This document shows, piece after piece, positions 46,337-55,370 of a DNA stretch of 62,228 nucleotides. The notes below the pieces were generated by a model. The model was not told the DNA's origin. It worked only from the letters and a program-made list of their open reading frames with translations, and did not search any database. This DNA comes from an uncultured Lachnospiraceae bacterium (GTDB taxonomy: Bacteria > Bacillota > Clostridia > Lachnospirales > Lachnospiraceae), in NCBI GenBank assembly GCA_910588215.1, contig CAJUQJ010000021.1, forward strand, positions 1 through 62,228. The letters run 5' to 3'. Position numbers and translations under genes: made by a program. The stretch's first letter is position 1; every line of letters starts with the position of its first letter.

Positions 46337-46873
46337 ATGCGATCAAATCCCAAACCTCAAGAAATGTATAGACACCGTAAGGGAGATATTTATCAGATTC
46401 GTTGTCTTGCGAAGCACGGTGAGACCGGAGAGATGATGGTAGTTTATCAGGCGATGCATGGTGCTTTTCAGATTTATGTCATTTCACTTTCTATGTTTAT
46501 GAAGGAAATAGATACGGCTGTATATTCGGATGCCGGGCAGCAGTATGAGTTCGAACTGATATCGGATATCGAATTGGCTTCCGAATCGCAACTGATGAGT
46601 ACAAGTGAACCGATAGCGGAAGAGAAGATACAGGAAGAAGATGAACAATTGAATATTGACCCTCTGGTGATGGAGTTTTTGGAGGCAGATACTTATGAGC
46701 AAAGACTCAACATTCTGTCTGCGCTCCGCCACAGAATCACGGATGATATGATCAATATGATGGCCCTGGCGGTCGATCTGGAGATCAAGGAAGGCGATGT
46801 GGAAGAGCGCTATGAGGAATTTAAGAACTGCCTGCTGACATTTGAGAGATATGAGTGCAACAGACTACGCTGA
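46337..46873 (+). CDS. DUF1653-domain protein
   Basis: A 178-residue cytoplasmic protein. The N-terminal 60 residues are a DUF1653 domain (MYRHRKGDIYQIRCLAKHGETG, MMVVYQAMHGAFQIYV), a small SH3-like beta fold of unknown role. The C-terminal half is acidic and helical (LNIDPLVMEFLEADTYEQR, ITDDMINMMALAVDLEIKEG) and may mediate protein contacts. GGAGAAG lies five bases before the ATG at 46337. It is the first credible gene after the SOS-type promoter at 45846, 440 bases downstream, with the 5'-nucleotidase and the SfsA-MutY fusion behind it. Confidence 0.8.
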   Translation: MRSNPKPQEMYRHRKGDIYQIRCLAKHGETGEMMVVYQAMHGAFQIYVISLSMFMKEIDTAVYSDAGQQYEFELISDIELASESQLMSTSEPIAEEKIQEEDEQLNIDPLVMEFLEADTYEQRLNILSALRHRITDDMINMMALAVDLEIKEGDVEERYEEFKNCLLTFERYECNRLR

Positions 46874-46996
46874 GCTTTGAAGTTTTGAGGCATAAGGGCA
46901 TATAGTTGACTACCGGAGGATCATATTGATCTTTCCAGCTGCGGCCGAATTGCTGTGGATCATGGACAGATTGGAATTTAAACCGGGAGGTGGCGT

Positions 46997-47938
46997 ATGG
47001 CATATGACTTGGACAATAAATTGGTGATAGGTGTCTCTTCAAGAGCGCTGTTTGATCTGACATATGAGAATACGATATTTGAAGCGGATGGCGTGGAAGC
47101 TTACTGCAGATATCAGGTCGAGCATGAGGACGAGATCCTGCGTCCGGGACCTGGATTTCCGTTGATCAAGGCGCTCCTGAATCTGAATGACCTGCCAGGT
47201 AAAGGAGACAGCGTGGAGGTCATTATCATGTCCAGGAACAGTCCGGATTCTTCCCTTCGGGTTTTCAATGCGATCGAACATTACGGATTGAATATCACCA
47301 GGGCGGTACTGGCCAGCGGCGCATCGCTGGCACCGTATCTCTCGGCTTTCAAGACAGACCTGTTTTTGTCAGCCTATGAGGATGATGTGCAGAGCGCTAT
47401 AGATTCCAATATTGCTGCAGGCATTATATGTACAGATGGGCTGTATACATACGACTGCGACCATCAGATCAGACAGATTCGTATAGCGTTTGACGGAGAT
47501 GCGGTTTTATTCTCGGATGAATCCGAGAGGATCTTTAAGGAGCAGGGATTGGAGGCTTTTGAGGAGAACGAGAGGCGCAATGCCAATAATCCGCTGGAGG
47601 CAGGGCCTTTTGCTAAATTTCTTTCGATGCTGTCTGAGCTGCAGAAAGATTGTCCTGCGGAGGAAGCGCCGATCAGGACGGCTCTTGTGACTTCCAGATG
47701 TGCACCAACACATGAGAGAGTGATTCGGACGCTTCGGGCATGGAATGTACGTATAGACGAGGTGTTTTTCTTGGGTGGGGTCAGAAAGAAAGAAGTTTTA
47801 CAGGCTTTTGGAGCTCATATATATTTCGACGATCAGTCAATCCATACGACGCAGGCGTCAGAGGTAGTACCGGCAGCCAGAGTGCCTTATAAGAAGAAGG
47901 TTCCGTCTGAAGAAGAGGAGGAACTGGACAGCAGTTGA
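46997..47938 (+). CDS. Cytosolic 5'-nucleotidase family protein
   Basis: A 313-residue member of the bacterial 5'-nucleotidase family (Pfam 5-nucleotidase), which dephosphorylates nucleoside monophosphates. It starts MAYDLDNKLVIGVSSRALFDLT and shows VEVIIMSRNSPDSSLRVFN, IRIAFDGDAVLFSDESE (the HAD-like acidic motif) and GGVRKKEVLQAFGAHIYFDD. The C-terminal tail is acidic. GGGAGG lies six bases before the ATG. It stands between the DUF1653 gene and the SfsA-MutY gene in the same direction; a nucleotide-pool role in stress is inference. Confidence 0.85.
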   Translation: MAYDLDNKLVIGVSSRALFDLTYENTIFEADGVEAYCRYQVEHEDEILRPGPGFPLIKALLNLNDLPGKGDSVEVIIMSRNSPDSSLRVFNAIEHYGLNITRAVLASGASLAPYLSAFKTDLFLSAYEDDVQSAIDSNIAAGIICTDGLYTYDCDHQIRQIRIAFDGDAVLFSDESERIFKEQGLEAFEENERRNANNPLEAGPFAKFLSMLSELQKDCPAEEAPIRTALVTSRCAPTHERVIRTLRAWNVRIDEVFFLGGVRKKEVLQAFGAHIYFDDQSIHTTQASEVVPAARVPYKKKVPSEEEEELDSS

Positions 47939-48054
47939 TCTTATCCGGGAAGGATAAAACGACGAGACTATTGCGAGTACTATGATCATCCGGGGAACGC
48001 GTGGTCTATGACGGTCGTAAAACAGAGTAGAGGGGATTGACAAGTTTACATAAT

Positions 48055-49836
48055 ATGAAATATTACAATATAATCGAAGCCAATTTCATAGAGAGACCGA
48101 ACCGATTTATAGCCTACGTGGATATAGCAGGTGAACGGACGAAAGTGCATGTCAAGAATACAGGGCGGTGCCGGGAATTGCTAAGGGACAATGCGCCGGT
48201 ATATTTGGAGCGGAGCGGGAACCAAACACGGGCCACTGCCTACGATCTGGTTGCGGTAGATAAGGATGGCAGGCTGGTCAACATGGATTCCAATGCGCCG
48301 AACAAAGTTGTAGGTGAATGGTTGGAGAATGGCGGATTGTACCGGGATGTCAGTCTTGTACGGCCGGAGACGACCTTTGGAAATTCACGTTTCGATTTCT
48401 ATGTGGAGAGCGAGTCAGGGCATAAAGCTTTTATAGAGGTCAAGGGTGTTACGCTGGAGAATGACAATATAGCAGCTTTTCCGGATGCGCCTTCCGAGCG
48501 TGCTATCAAGCACGTGGAGGAGCTGATCGAGGCGCATGCGCAGGGCTATGATGCTTACCTGATATTTGTGATACAGATGAAGGATATTTGTCGCGTGGAG
48601 CCTAATTGGGCGACGCAGCCTGAATTTGGGGAAGCGTTGAAGCGGGCAAGAAATTCCGGCGTACATCTGCTTGCATATGATTGCCTTGTGGAAACGGACA
48701 GCCTATCGATCAATGAGCCGGTTCCGGTGGTGCTGGATAGTCTTGATCTGATCGCATCGCCGCTGCTTGCCTGGTATGATGCCGGAAGGCGGATTCTGCC
48801 ATGGCGTGAAGAACCGACCCCGTATCATGTATGGCTGTCGGAGATCATGCTGCAGCAGACGAGAGTGGAAGCCGTCAAACCTTATTATGACCGGTTTCTG
48901 CAACATCTTCCTGACATAGCGAGCCTGGCGGCAGTGGAAGAAGAACAGCTTTTGAAATTATGGGAAGGGCTGGGATATTATAACAGAGCCAGAAACCTGA
49001 AGAGATCTGCGGTGCAGATCATGGTGGAATATGGCGGTGAGATGCCGGGAGAGTATGAACAATTGCTTGGACTTGTGGGAATAGGCAGTTATACGGCAGG
49101 AGCTATCGCATCTATAGCTTTTCATAAGGCAGTTCCGGCGGTGGACGGTAATGTACTGCGGATCATTTCCAGACTGCGGATGGATGGCAGAGATATTTCG
49201 GATGCGCGTGTCAAGAAGTCTATAGAAGTGGAATTGCAGGGTGTGATACCCAAGGACAGGCCCGGAGACTTTAATCAGGCGCTGATGGAACTGGGGGCTA
49301 TGGTATGCATTCCTAACGGAACTCCTAAATGTGAGGAATGCCCTTGGAAAGAACTTTGTCAGGCAAGAATACAAAACTGCATTACAGAGTATCCTAAGAA
49401 GGCACCCAAGAAGCCGCGTAAGATAGAACATAAGACTGTGCTGGTCCTTTTGGATGAACACTGCGTGGCACTCCGCAAGCGAGGAGAGAAGGGACTGCTT
49501 GCAGGTATGTATGAATTTCCGATGCTGGAGGGACATAAGAGCGAGGAGGAAGTGATCGCTTACCTGAAACGATTAGGTCTCTCACCCCTGCGCATACAGA
49601 AGCTGGATCCGGCAAAGCACATTTTTACCCATAAGGAATGGCATATGATCGGCTATCAGGTACGTGTAGATGAACTGATGAAGGCAGACACAACGGATAA
49701 GGATGGGAAAGAGACACAACGGAGAGACAGACAGGACTATATTTTCATCGATCCTGCAGAGACAAGGAGCAGATATCCGATTCCATCGGCATTTGCCGCC
49801 TATGCAGATCATATGGAGATGAAGCGCGGTATTTGA
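48055..49836 (+). CDS. SfsA-MutY fusion (nuclease plus A/G adenine glycosylase)
   Basis: Two enzymes in one chain of 593 residues. Residues 1-225 are SfsA, a nucleic-acid-binding PD-(D/E)XK protein: NIIEANFIERPNRFIAYV, VKNTGRCRELL, then FDFYVE and FIEVKGVTLE. Residues 230-590 are MutY, which removes adenine opposite 8-oxoguanine: LPWREEPTPYHVWLSE with E263, LVGIGSYTAGAIASIAF, catalytic D364 in VDGNVLR, an iron-sulfur cluster (four Cys in VCIPNGTPKCEECPWKELC), and a NUDIX-like C-terminal domain (KGLLAGMYEFPMLEG). No stop or ribosome site lies between. I use the ATG at 48055; a TTG at 48037 touches the AGGGG. Confidence 0.92.
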   Translation: MKYYNIIEANFIERPNRFIAYVDIAGERTKVHVKNTGRCRELLRDNAPVYLERSGNQTRATAYDLVAVDKDGRLVNMDSNAPNKVVGEWLENGGLYRDVSLVRPETTFGNSRFDFYVESESGHKAFIEVKGVTLENDNIAAFPDAPSERAIKHVEELIEAHAQGYDAYLIFVIQMKDICRVEPNWATQPEFGEALKRARNSGVHLLAYDCLVETDSLSINEPVPVVLDSLDLIASPLLAWYDAGRRILPWREEPTPYHVWLSEIMLQQTRVEAVKPYYDRFLQHLPDIASLAAVEEEQLLKLWEGLGYYNRARNLKRSAVQIMVEYGGEMPGEYEQLLGLVGIGSYTAGAIASIAFHKAVPAVDGNVLRIISRLRMDGRDISDARVKKSIEVELQGVIPKDRPGDFNQALMELGAMVCIPNGTPKCEECPWKELCQARIQNCITEYPKKAPKKPRKIEHKTVLVLLDEHCVALRKRGEKGLLAGMYEFPMLEGHKSEEEVIAYLKRLGLSPLRIQKLDPAKHIFTHKEWHMIGYQVRVDELMKADTTDKDGKETQRRDRQDYIFIDPAETRSRYPIPSAFAAYADHMEMKRGI

Positions 49837-49868
49837 CAAAAGCTATGGCAGACAGATAAGGGGAAAAG

Positions 49869-49953
49869 AAGGTTGAATAAATTCTCTGATGAGCAATTTA
49901 GTTCAACAAACTGAACAAGTTCAGTTAGAATTTGTGCCGCTTCGGAATGGAGG
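49869..49953 (+). repeat. Dispersed SD-ending repeat, copy 9 (85 nt)
   Basis: Modules one and two complete, then a clean internal deletion joining AATTTGTGCCG to CTTCGGAATGGAGG. It ends five bases before the GT2 start codon. Confidence 0.85.
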
Positions 49954-49958
49954 GAAAT

Positions 49959-50984
49959 ATGAAATTATTATCAGTGGCAATACCAAGTTACAATTCGGAA
50001 GCCTATATGCGTAAATGTATTGACTCGTTGCTTGCGGGTGGAGAGGATGTGGAGATCCTGATCGTGAATGATGGATCGACAGACAGGACCGGTGTCATTG
50101 CGGATGAATATGCGGCCAGATATCCGTCCATCGTGAAAGCGATCCATAAGGAAAATGGCGGTCATGGATCGGCAGTCAATGCAGGTCTTGCACAGGCCGC
50201 GGGCTTGTACTTTAAAGTGGTTGACAGTGATGACTGGGTGAAAGAGAGTGCTTATTTCAAGATTTTGGAGACACTGAAAGATATTACGACCGGGGATTCC
50301 AGTTTGGATATGTTAATCAGTAATTTCGTCTATGAGAAAGAGGGAGAGAAGAAGCATAAGGTCATGAAGTATAGACATGCGCTGCCTCAGGATCGGATCT
50401 TTACCTGGAACGATGTTAAGCATTTTCATAAAGGGCAGTATATCCTGATGCATTCCGTTATCTTCCGGACCAGATTGCTGAAGGAATGTGGGCTGAAGCT
50501 TCCGGAACACACCTTTTATGTGGATAATATCTTCGTGTTTGAACCGCTTCCTTTTGTGAAGAATATGTACTATCTGGATGTCAATTTCTATCGATATTAT
50601 ATAGGAAGAGAAGGGCAGTCAGTCAATGAAGAGATTATGCTATCCAGAGTAGAGCAGCAGATCAAGGTCAACAAGATCATGATCGATTATCTTGCAGAGA
50701 ATAAATCGAAGATAGTCAGCAAACGAAAACTGAAGAATTATATGTTCAGTTACCTGGAGATCATAACGGTCATCTCCTCTATACTGCTGATCAGGGCCGG
50801 AACGGAAGAGGCACTGGAGAAGAAACAGGAACTTTGGCAGTATATTAAGCAGAAGGATGTAGGGATGTATGTACGCCTGCGGTATGGCGTGTTGGGAAAT
50901 TCCATGAATCTGCCCGGAAAGGGCGGTCGGAAGATATCGGTGGAAGGCTATAAGCTCTGTCGGAGATTCTATAAATTTAACTAA
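49959..50984 (+). CDS. GT2-family glycosyltransferase
   Basis: An inverting GT-A glycosyltransferase of 341 residues. The nucleotide-sugar fold begins LSVAIPSYNSEAYMRKCIDSLL, has VEILIVNDGSTDRTG, NGGHGSAVNAGL and the metal-binding VDSDDW. The C-terminal part is helical and basic without a membrane segment. The acceptor is unknown; wall or capsular polymers are usual. The start at 49959 is set by the GGAGG of the repeat; the in-frame extension upstream runs through the repeat and is not coding. A terminator shared with the converging PAP2 gene follows. Confidence 0.9.
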   Translation: MKLLSVAIPSYNSEAYMRKCIDSLLAGGEDVEILIVNDGSTDRTGVIADEYAARYPSIVKAIHKENGGHGSAVNAGLAQAAGLYFKVVDSDDWVKESAYFKILETLKDITTGDSSLDMLISNFVYEKEGEKKHKVMKYRHALPQDRIFTWNDVKHFHKGQYILMHSVIFRTRLLKECGLKLPEHTFYVDNIFVFEPLPFVKNMYYLDVNFYRYYIGREGQSVNEEIMLSRVEQQIKVNKIMIDYLAENKSKIVSKRKLKNYMFSYLEIITVISSILLIRAGTEEALEKKQELWQYIKQKDVGMYVRLRYGVLGNSMNLPGKGGRKISVEGYKLCRRFYKFN

Positions 50985-51017
50985 AAATAGGATGCCAGGG
51001 TTTAAAGACATAATATA

Positions 51018-51042
51018 AGGAACGGCTAGTTTGCCGTTCCTT
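51018..51042. terminator. Bidirectional terminator between GT2 and PAP2 genes
   Basis: AGGAACGGC / GCCGTTCCT perfect 9-bp stem with a 6-nt loop, flanked by A-rich and T-containing sides, eight bases from the PAP2 stop. Confidence 0.75.
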
Positions 51043-51049
51043 GATAAGA

Positions 51050-51727
51050 TCAGCCAATCTTCGGATTGCGTTTTCTTCTGGCCTGAGAACTATGATAGAA
51101 GTTGAGCAGCACATCGGAGCGATACACGAGTCCATACATGACTGCAGCCATGATGAAGGCGGTCATCACATCGAACAGAGAGTGCTGTTTGATGAATACT
51201 GTGGACATAATGATAGAAGTACACAGGATAAAAGAACCGATTCGAATGCCTTTATATTTTTTCAGGCGCTGACTTTTCACAATAGCTATATGGCAGCCAA
51301 GCGAATTATACACATGGATACTGGGCCACAGATTGGTGGGAGTATCTGTCCGATACAGTGCAGCTACCAAATCGGTAAATATGTTGTTCCGCGGCATGAT
51401 GTAGGGGCGCAGGTGATGACCGTTTGGCCACAGCGTGGATACCAGAAGGAAGATTGTCATTCCGGTAAACAAAAAAGTGCAGGTTCTGAAATAGTCATCT
51501 TTGTCGCGGAAGAAGAAGTACATGACAACCACCGCTACGTATGCAAACCAGAGCAGGTAGGGGATGACAAATACTTCACAAAACGGAATATAGTCGTCAA
51601 AAGCTACATGAATGACACGATAATGACTTGTAATGGTCCGTTCCAGATGACCGAACCAGGAAAGATAGATGATACCGTAAATGATCAAAGGAATAGCGTG
51701 CCGGTATTTTTTAGCTGTTTTTTCCAT
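51050..51727 (-). CDS. PAP2-superfamily membrane phosphatase
   Basis: A 225-residue protein with five to six membrane segments (LIIYGIIYLSWFG, FVIPYLLWFAYVAVVVMYFFF and others). The phosphatase motifs are partly visible: TNLWPSIHVYNSLGCH, with His as acid, and TVFIKQHSLFDVMTA, with the nucleophile-type His and Asp. The first KxxxxxxRP motif is represented by GHHLRP. Members act on lipid phosphates or transfer phosphoinositol. GGGGAA lies before the ATG at 51727. Confidence 0.8.
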   Translation of the reverse strand: MEKTAKKYRHAIPLIIYGIIYLSWFGHLERTITSHYRVIHVAFDDYIPFCEVFVIPYLLWFAYVAVVVMYFFFRDKDDYFRTCTFLFTGMTIFLLVSTLWPNGHHLRPYIMPRNNIFTDLVAALYRTDTPTNLWPSIHVYNSLGCHIAIVKSQRLKKYKGIRIGSFILCTSIIMSTVFIKQHSLFDVMTAFIMAAVMYGLVYRSDVLLNFYHSSQARRKRNPKIG

Positions 51728-51956
51728 GATATTGATTCCCCATTTAACTGATGATCTTTGCGGTTGCCATTTGTCGTTTTCCTTAGGACATTTCCGGCGC
51801 AGATCTTGCTGCGTGTAAATGTTATTAAAGAAAATATTAATGACATGCAGTCAGTTCATAGAAGATATCATAGCAGATTGGGCATAAAAGTCAAAATAAG
51901 ATTTCCATAAATATTTCTTAATTTTTCCTGAAAAAGTATCCATTATGTTCAATGTC

Positions 51957-52913
51957 TTATACTAGAAACCGAATTCTTTGACGGAGACAGGAGACGCTGA
52001 TCCAGTCTGACTTTAAATATACCTCACCGTCTGTATGTACCCACAGGGGGGAGGAAGTCTTGAGCTGCACGGAAGAAGCAGTGTAATGGTTGATCTTTGG
52101 GAAAATATAATGTTTGCCGAAGAATGCGGTTGGCAGCGCAAACAGGATCAGTGGTTTGGGGAGGTCTCCTACGACACACAGATTCAGTAACCCGTCTTGA
52201 TCATCAGCCTGCGGACAGAAACAAAAGCCGCCCCCTTCATAAGGGTGGATCATAAAGGCTGTAAACAGCAGTTTCGGTATATGGATCGTCTCGCGGCCAT
52301 CCAGTATGATATCACAGGAAATGGATTTGGCAGCAAATAACTGTCTCAATGCAATACAAAGATAGGTAAGCCTGCCCAGCTTTAATTTATTCAGGGTGTC
52401 TTTGATCGGGGAAGAAAGTGCTTCTTCACAGACTGCGGCATCAAATCCGATCCCACTGCTGACGATGAAGTATCTGCTCTTATGGACAGGGCATCTGTGC
52501 AGCCGGGAGGTGACTTCGGCATTACTTTCATAGGTCAGGATGCCTAGGTCGATCATGCGGACATGGGATTCTTCCAGAATATGCAGCAGTAGTTCCCTTG
52601 GATCGTTGCTTAATCTGAGTGCTTTAGCCAGATCATTGCTGGAACCGGTGGGAATATAGCCGATGCTCGCCAGTTCAAAGTCCTCGATACCTTGCAGCGC
52701 TTCATTGATCGTGCCGTCGCCGCCCAGAATGATCAATTTAGTGGGCTGTCTTGTGGAAGTGATCTGTCGCGTAAGTTCCGTCACATGTCCGATGTGTGTA
52801 GATTCATATAGTTGGTAGGAGACTCTCTTTTCGGACAAAATGGATTCCAGTGACTGCCAGACAGATAATCCTTTGCCGGATTTGGAGCCGGGATTCATGA
52901 TGATATGGTACAT
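51957..52913 (-). CDS. Diacylglycerol kinase-like lipid kinase
   Basis: A 318-residue kinase of the DgkB/YegS/BmrU family, phosphorylating diacylglycerol or a related lipid. The N-terminal catalytic domain has IIMNPGSKSGKG and the nucleotide motif ILGGDGTINEALQG, then IGYIPTGSSNDLAKALRL. The C-terminal beta domain includes VSSGIGFDAAV and HPYEGGGFCFCPQADDQDGLLN, and ends VHTDGEVYL. It is transcribed away from glyA. A lipid-phosphate role next to the PAP2 gene is plausible. Confidence 0.9.
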   Translation of the reverse strand: MYHIIMNPGSKSGKGLSVWQSLESILSEKRVSYQLYESTHIGHVTELTRQITSTRQPTKLIILGGDGTINEALQGIEDFELASIGYIPTGSSNDLAKALRLSNDPRELLLHILEESHVRMIDLGILTYESNAEVTSRLHRCPVHKSRYFIVSSGIGFDAAVCEEALSSPIKDTLNKLKLGRLTYLCIALRQLFAAKSISCDIILDGRETIHIPKLLFTAFMIHPYEGGGFCFCPQADDQDGLLNLCVVGDLPKPLILFALPTAFFGKHYIFPKINHYTASSVQLKTSSPLWVHTDGEVYLKSDWISVSCLRQRIRFLV

Positions 52914-53265
52914 GGCCTTTGTGCTTCCTTTTTAGTTTTCTAAAGTTATATATTCTATATTACTATATGATACTATCATAAATATACGACGGGGTCAAAA
53001 GATGTCCTACGGATTGTACCGTGCCATGCATGAAACCGTAAAGTCATCGGCGAGTACTACGTACTCAATGCCCTTGCATCGGGGTGCAGGGCACTGTGAA
53101 TAGTGACCGACAGTATAACATGTTCTTGCGGTGGTCTGCTACAAATTTGTAACATCTTGTTGCGCCGAGAATCGTGCATATGATATACTTATACCGGATT
53201 TTGGGCAATATCGAGTAAGAACTGTAAACTATATAATCTAATAGAAAGAAAGGCGGGAAAAGGGA
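52914..53265 (+). promoter_or_regulatory. glyA upstream region with structured motif and palindrome
   Basis: From 53043 to 53110 the bases can form a three-way junction: GTC-AT-CGG pairs with CCGAC, GAGTAC-TAC-GTACTC forms one arm and TGCCC-T-TGCA pairs with TGCAGGGCA in the other. A perfect 12-bp palindrome TACAAATTTGTA lies at 53140-53151. A possible promoter, TTGTTG-N16-TATGAT, lies at about 53157-53184, which would place the structure upstream of the transcript. No known riboswitch fits. Confidence 0.4.
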
Positions 53266-54504
53266 ATGTATTCATTGGAGGAAGTAAGAACAACAGATCC
53301 GGAGATAGCGCAGGCTATTGAGGCGGAGCAGCAGCGGCAGAATTCTCATATCGAGCTGATCGCATCCGAGAACTGGGTAAGTAAGGCTGTCATGGCAGCT
53401 ATGGGCAGTCCGTTGACGAACAAATATGCTGAAGGCTATCCGGGTAAGAGATACTATGGCGGCTGTGAATGCGTTGATGTGGTGGAGGAATTGGCGAGAG
53501 AACGTGCCAAAGAGCTGTTTGGATGCGAGTATGTCAACGTACAGCCTCATTCAGGCGCTCAGGCTAATATGGCGGTATTTTTTGCAGTCCTGGAACCGGG
53601 CGATACGTTTATGGGAATGAATCTGGATCATGGCGGGCATCTGTCCCACGGTTCACCGGTGAATATGTCCGGCAAATATTTTAATTGTGTTCCTTACGGA
53701 GTGAATGATGAAGGATTCCTTGATTATGATAATGTTCGACAGATCGCTTTGGAATGTAAACCGAAGATGATCGTGGCAGGGGCTTCTGCATATGCAAGAA
53801 CGATCGATTTCAAGAAATTCAGGGAGATCGCGGATGAAGTGGGGGCCGTACTGATGGTCGATATCGCACATATTGCCGGGCTTGTGGCGGCAGGACTGCA
53901 TCCAAGCCCGATTCCTTATGCGCATGTTACCACGACGACTACACATAAGACGCTGCGTGGTCCCAGAGGCGGTATGATCATGTCGAGCCAGGAAGTGGCG
54001 GACAAGTACAACTTCAACAAGGCTATATTCCCCGGTACGCAGGGTGGGCCTCTGATGCATGTGATCGCGGCGAAAGCTGTCTGCTTTAAGGAGGCACTGG
54101 ATCCTTCCTTTAAGGAATATCAGCAGGGTGTGATCGATAATGCTCAGGCACTTTGCAAGGGCCTGCAGAACAGGGAGATCAAGATCGTATCGGATGGGAC
54201 GGATAATCATCTGATGTTGGTGAATCTGACGGCATATGATGTGACCGGTAAAGTGCTCGAGAAGCTTCTGGATGAGGCGCATATCACCGCGAATAAGAAT
54301 ACCATTCCCAATGATCCCAGATCACCTTTTGTCACAAGCGGTATCCGTCTCGGCACACCGGCGGCTACATCCCGCGGTCTGAATACAGAAGATATGGACC
54401 GGGTAGCGGAAGCAATCTCTATTGTTATTAAAGAGGGCGAAGCAGGAATTGAGAAAGCGCGTGCGATCGTCAAGACGCTCACAGATAAGTATCCGCTGAT
54501 CTGA
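53266..54504 (+). CDS. glyA: Serine hydroxymethyltransferase
   Basis: The pyridoxal-phosphate enzyme that converts serine and tetrahydrofolate to glycine and methylene-tetrahydrofolate; 412 residues, usual length. Conserved features: NSHIELIASENWVSKAV, SPLTNKYAEGYPGKRYYGGCE, VNVQPHSGAQANMAVF, MVDIAHIAGLVAAG, the PLP lysine in VTTTTHKTLRGPRGG, and FPGTQGGPLMH. No key residue is missing. GGGAAAAGGG precedes the ATG. A terminator follows at 54556. Confidence 0.97.
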   Translation: MYSLEEVRTTDPEIAQAIEAEQQRQNSHIELIASENWVSKAVMAAMGSPLTNKYAEGYPGKRYYGGCECVDVVEELARERAKELFGCEYVNVQPHSGAQANMAVFFAVLEPGDTFMGMNLDHGGHLSHGSPVNMSGKYFNCVPYGVNDEGFLDYDNVRQIALECKPKMIVAGASAYARTIDFKKFREIADEVGAVLMVDIAHIAGLVAAGLHPSPIPYAHVTTTTTHKTLRGPRGGMIMSSQEVADKYNFNKAIFPGTQGGPLMHVIAAKAVCFKEALDPSFKEYQQGVIDNAQALCKGLQNREIKIVSDGTDNHLMLVNLTAYDVTGKVLEKLLDEAHITANKNTIPNDPRSPFVTSGIRLGTPAATSRGLNTEDMDRVAEAISIVIKEGEAGIEKARAIVKTLTDKYPLI

Positions 54505-54555
54505 TCGTTTTATCTGGATGTTTTACAGATATATAGTTATAATGAATTCGGAGAA

Positions 54556-54593
54556 AGAGGGGCAGACATGGAATGAGTTTGTCCCTCTTTTTA
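54556..54593 (+). terminator. Terminator after glyA
   Basis: AGAGGGGCAGAC pairs with TTGTCCCTCT (with a G-U pair) and is followed by TTTTT. A second inverted repeat (54592-54631, 17-bp stem TTATCATATAAGAAATT with one mismatch) follows at once. Confidence 0.75.
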
Positions 54594-54705
54594 TCATATA
54601 AGAAATTACTACGAATTTCCTATATGATAAAAGTAATGATCACACTGGAGATTTTTCTTCAGGCCCAGCGTTAAGCAGAATTTGAATGTTTTTCACAATT
54701 TTTAC

Positions 54706-54734
54706 TTGCTATTATTATGCAGTTATGCTAGAAT
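54706..54734 (+). promoter_or_regulatory. Promoter of the pheB-hom-lysC region
   Basis: TTGCTA at 54706-54711 and TAGAAT at 54729-54734, spacing 17. The start of pheB is 190 bases further on. Confidence 0.65.
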
Positions 54735-54740
54735 ATCCCT

Positions 54741-54926
54741 CGGTGGCAAACAAGTGTCTTTGAGAAGAAGACTTCTGCGGACGATTGTACGCGTATTAAG
54801 TACGTCGGAGTCAGATGCCCTTGCAGTATGATGGCAAGGGATCAGGTTAGTAACGCAACAAGCTGCGGGAAGGAAGCGGAAGCCTTTTACGATGAGGAGC
54901 TACGGACAGAAAGGCGTGAATGCGTT
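54741..54926 (+). other. Long structured 5' leader of pheB
   Basis: About 186 bases without a gene between the promoter and pheB. Hairpins: CGAC/GTCG with GTAC/GTAC (about 54779-54811), CCCTTGC/GCAAGGG (54819-54841), CGCA/TGCG (54854-54867). The first two resemble in order and sequence (ATGCCCTTGCA) the structure before glyA. The frame can be read from 54828 into pheB, but this part lacks a ribosome site. Confidence 0.45.
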
Positions 54927-55370
54927 ATGCAGGGAAAAAGCGGCTATTTCGTGGTAAAACAGAAGGCTGTTCCGGAAGTTCTGCTTAAGGTCGTGGAAGC
55001 CAAGCGGCTGGTGGAATCCGGGAAGACGGTATCCATACAGGAGGCAGTTGATGAAGTGGGGATCAGCCGCAGTTCCTTCTATAAATATAAGGATGATATT
55101 TTTCCGTTTCATGAAAACTCACTGGGAACAACGATCACTCTCACGTTCCAGATGAACGATGAGACGGGGCTTTTATCTGATGTACTTAAGATCGTGGCGG
55201 ATTACGGTGCTAATATTTTGACGATCCATCAGAGTATTCCGATCAACGGTGTGGCGTCGCTTAGCCTGAGTGTGCAGGTACTTCCGACTACGGGAGATGT
55301 CTCGGAGATGATCGAGGCCATGGAAGAAAAGCAAGGTGTCCATAATGTCAAGATCCTGGCGCGGGAGTAA
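54927..55370 (+). CDS. pheB: ACT-domain protein PheB
   Basis: A 147-residue regulatory protein of the UPF0735/PheB type. The N-terminal half has a helix-turn-helix-like stretch (TVSIQEAVDEVGISRSSFYKYKDDIFPF). The C-terminal ACT domain, an amino acid sensor, reads GTTITLTFQMNDETGLLSDVLKIV and ANILTIHQSIPINGVASLSLS. In Bacillus it lies next to pheA and was linked to chorismate mutase, but the role is not settled; here it precedes homoserine dehydrogenase and aspartate kinase, so sensing of threonine or another amino acid is plausible. I set the start at MQGKSGYFVVKQKAVPEVLL; AAGG lies about 15 bases upstream, a weak site. Confidence 0.85.
   Translation: MQGKSGYFVVKQKAVPEVLLKVVEAKRLVESGKTVSIQEAVDEVGISRSSFYKYKDDIFPFHENSLGTTITLTFQMNDETGLLSDVLKIVADYGANILTIHQSIPINGVASLSLSVQVLPTTGDVSEMIEAMEEKQGVHNVKILARE

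Noticed and set aside
53000..53160. THF or glycine riboswitch before glyA
   Set aside because: Conserved core blocks of either class are missing, and the structure may lie upstream of the promoter.
54741..54926. Lysine riboswitch or T-box in the pheB leader
   Set aside because: The T-box TGGNACCGCG sequence is absent, and the L-box conserved blocks are not found.
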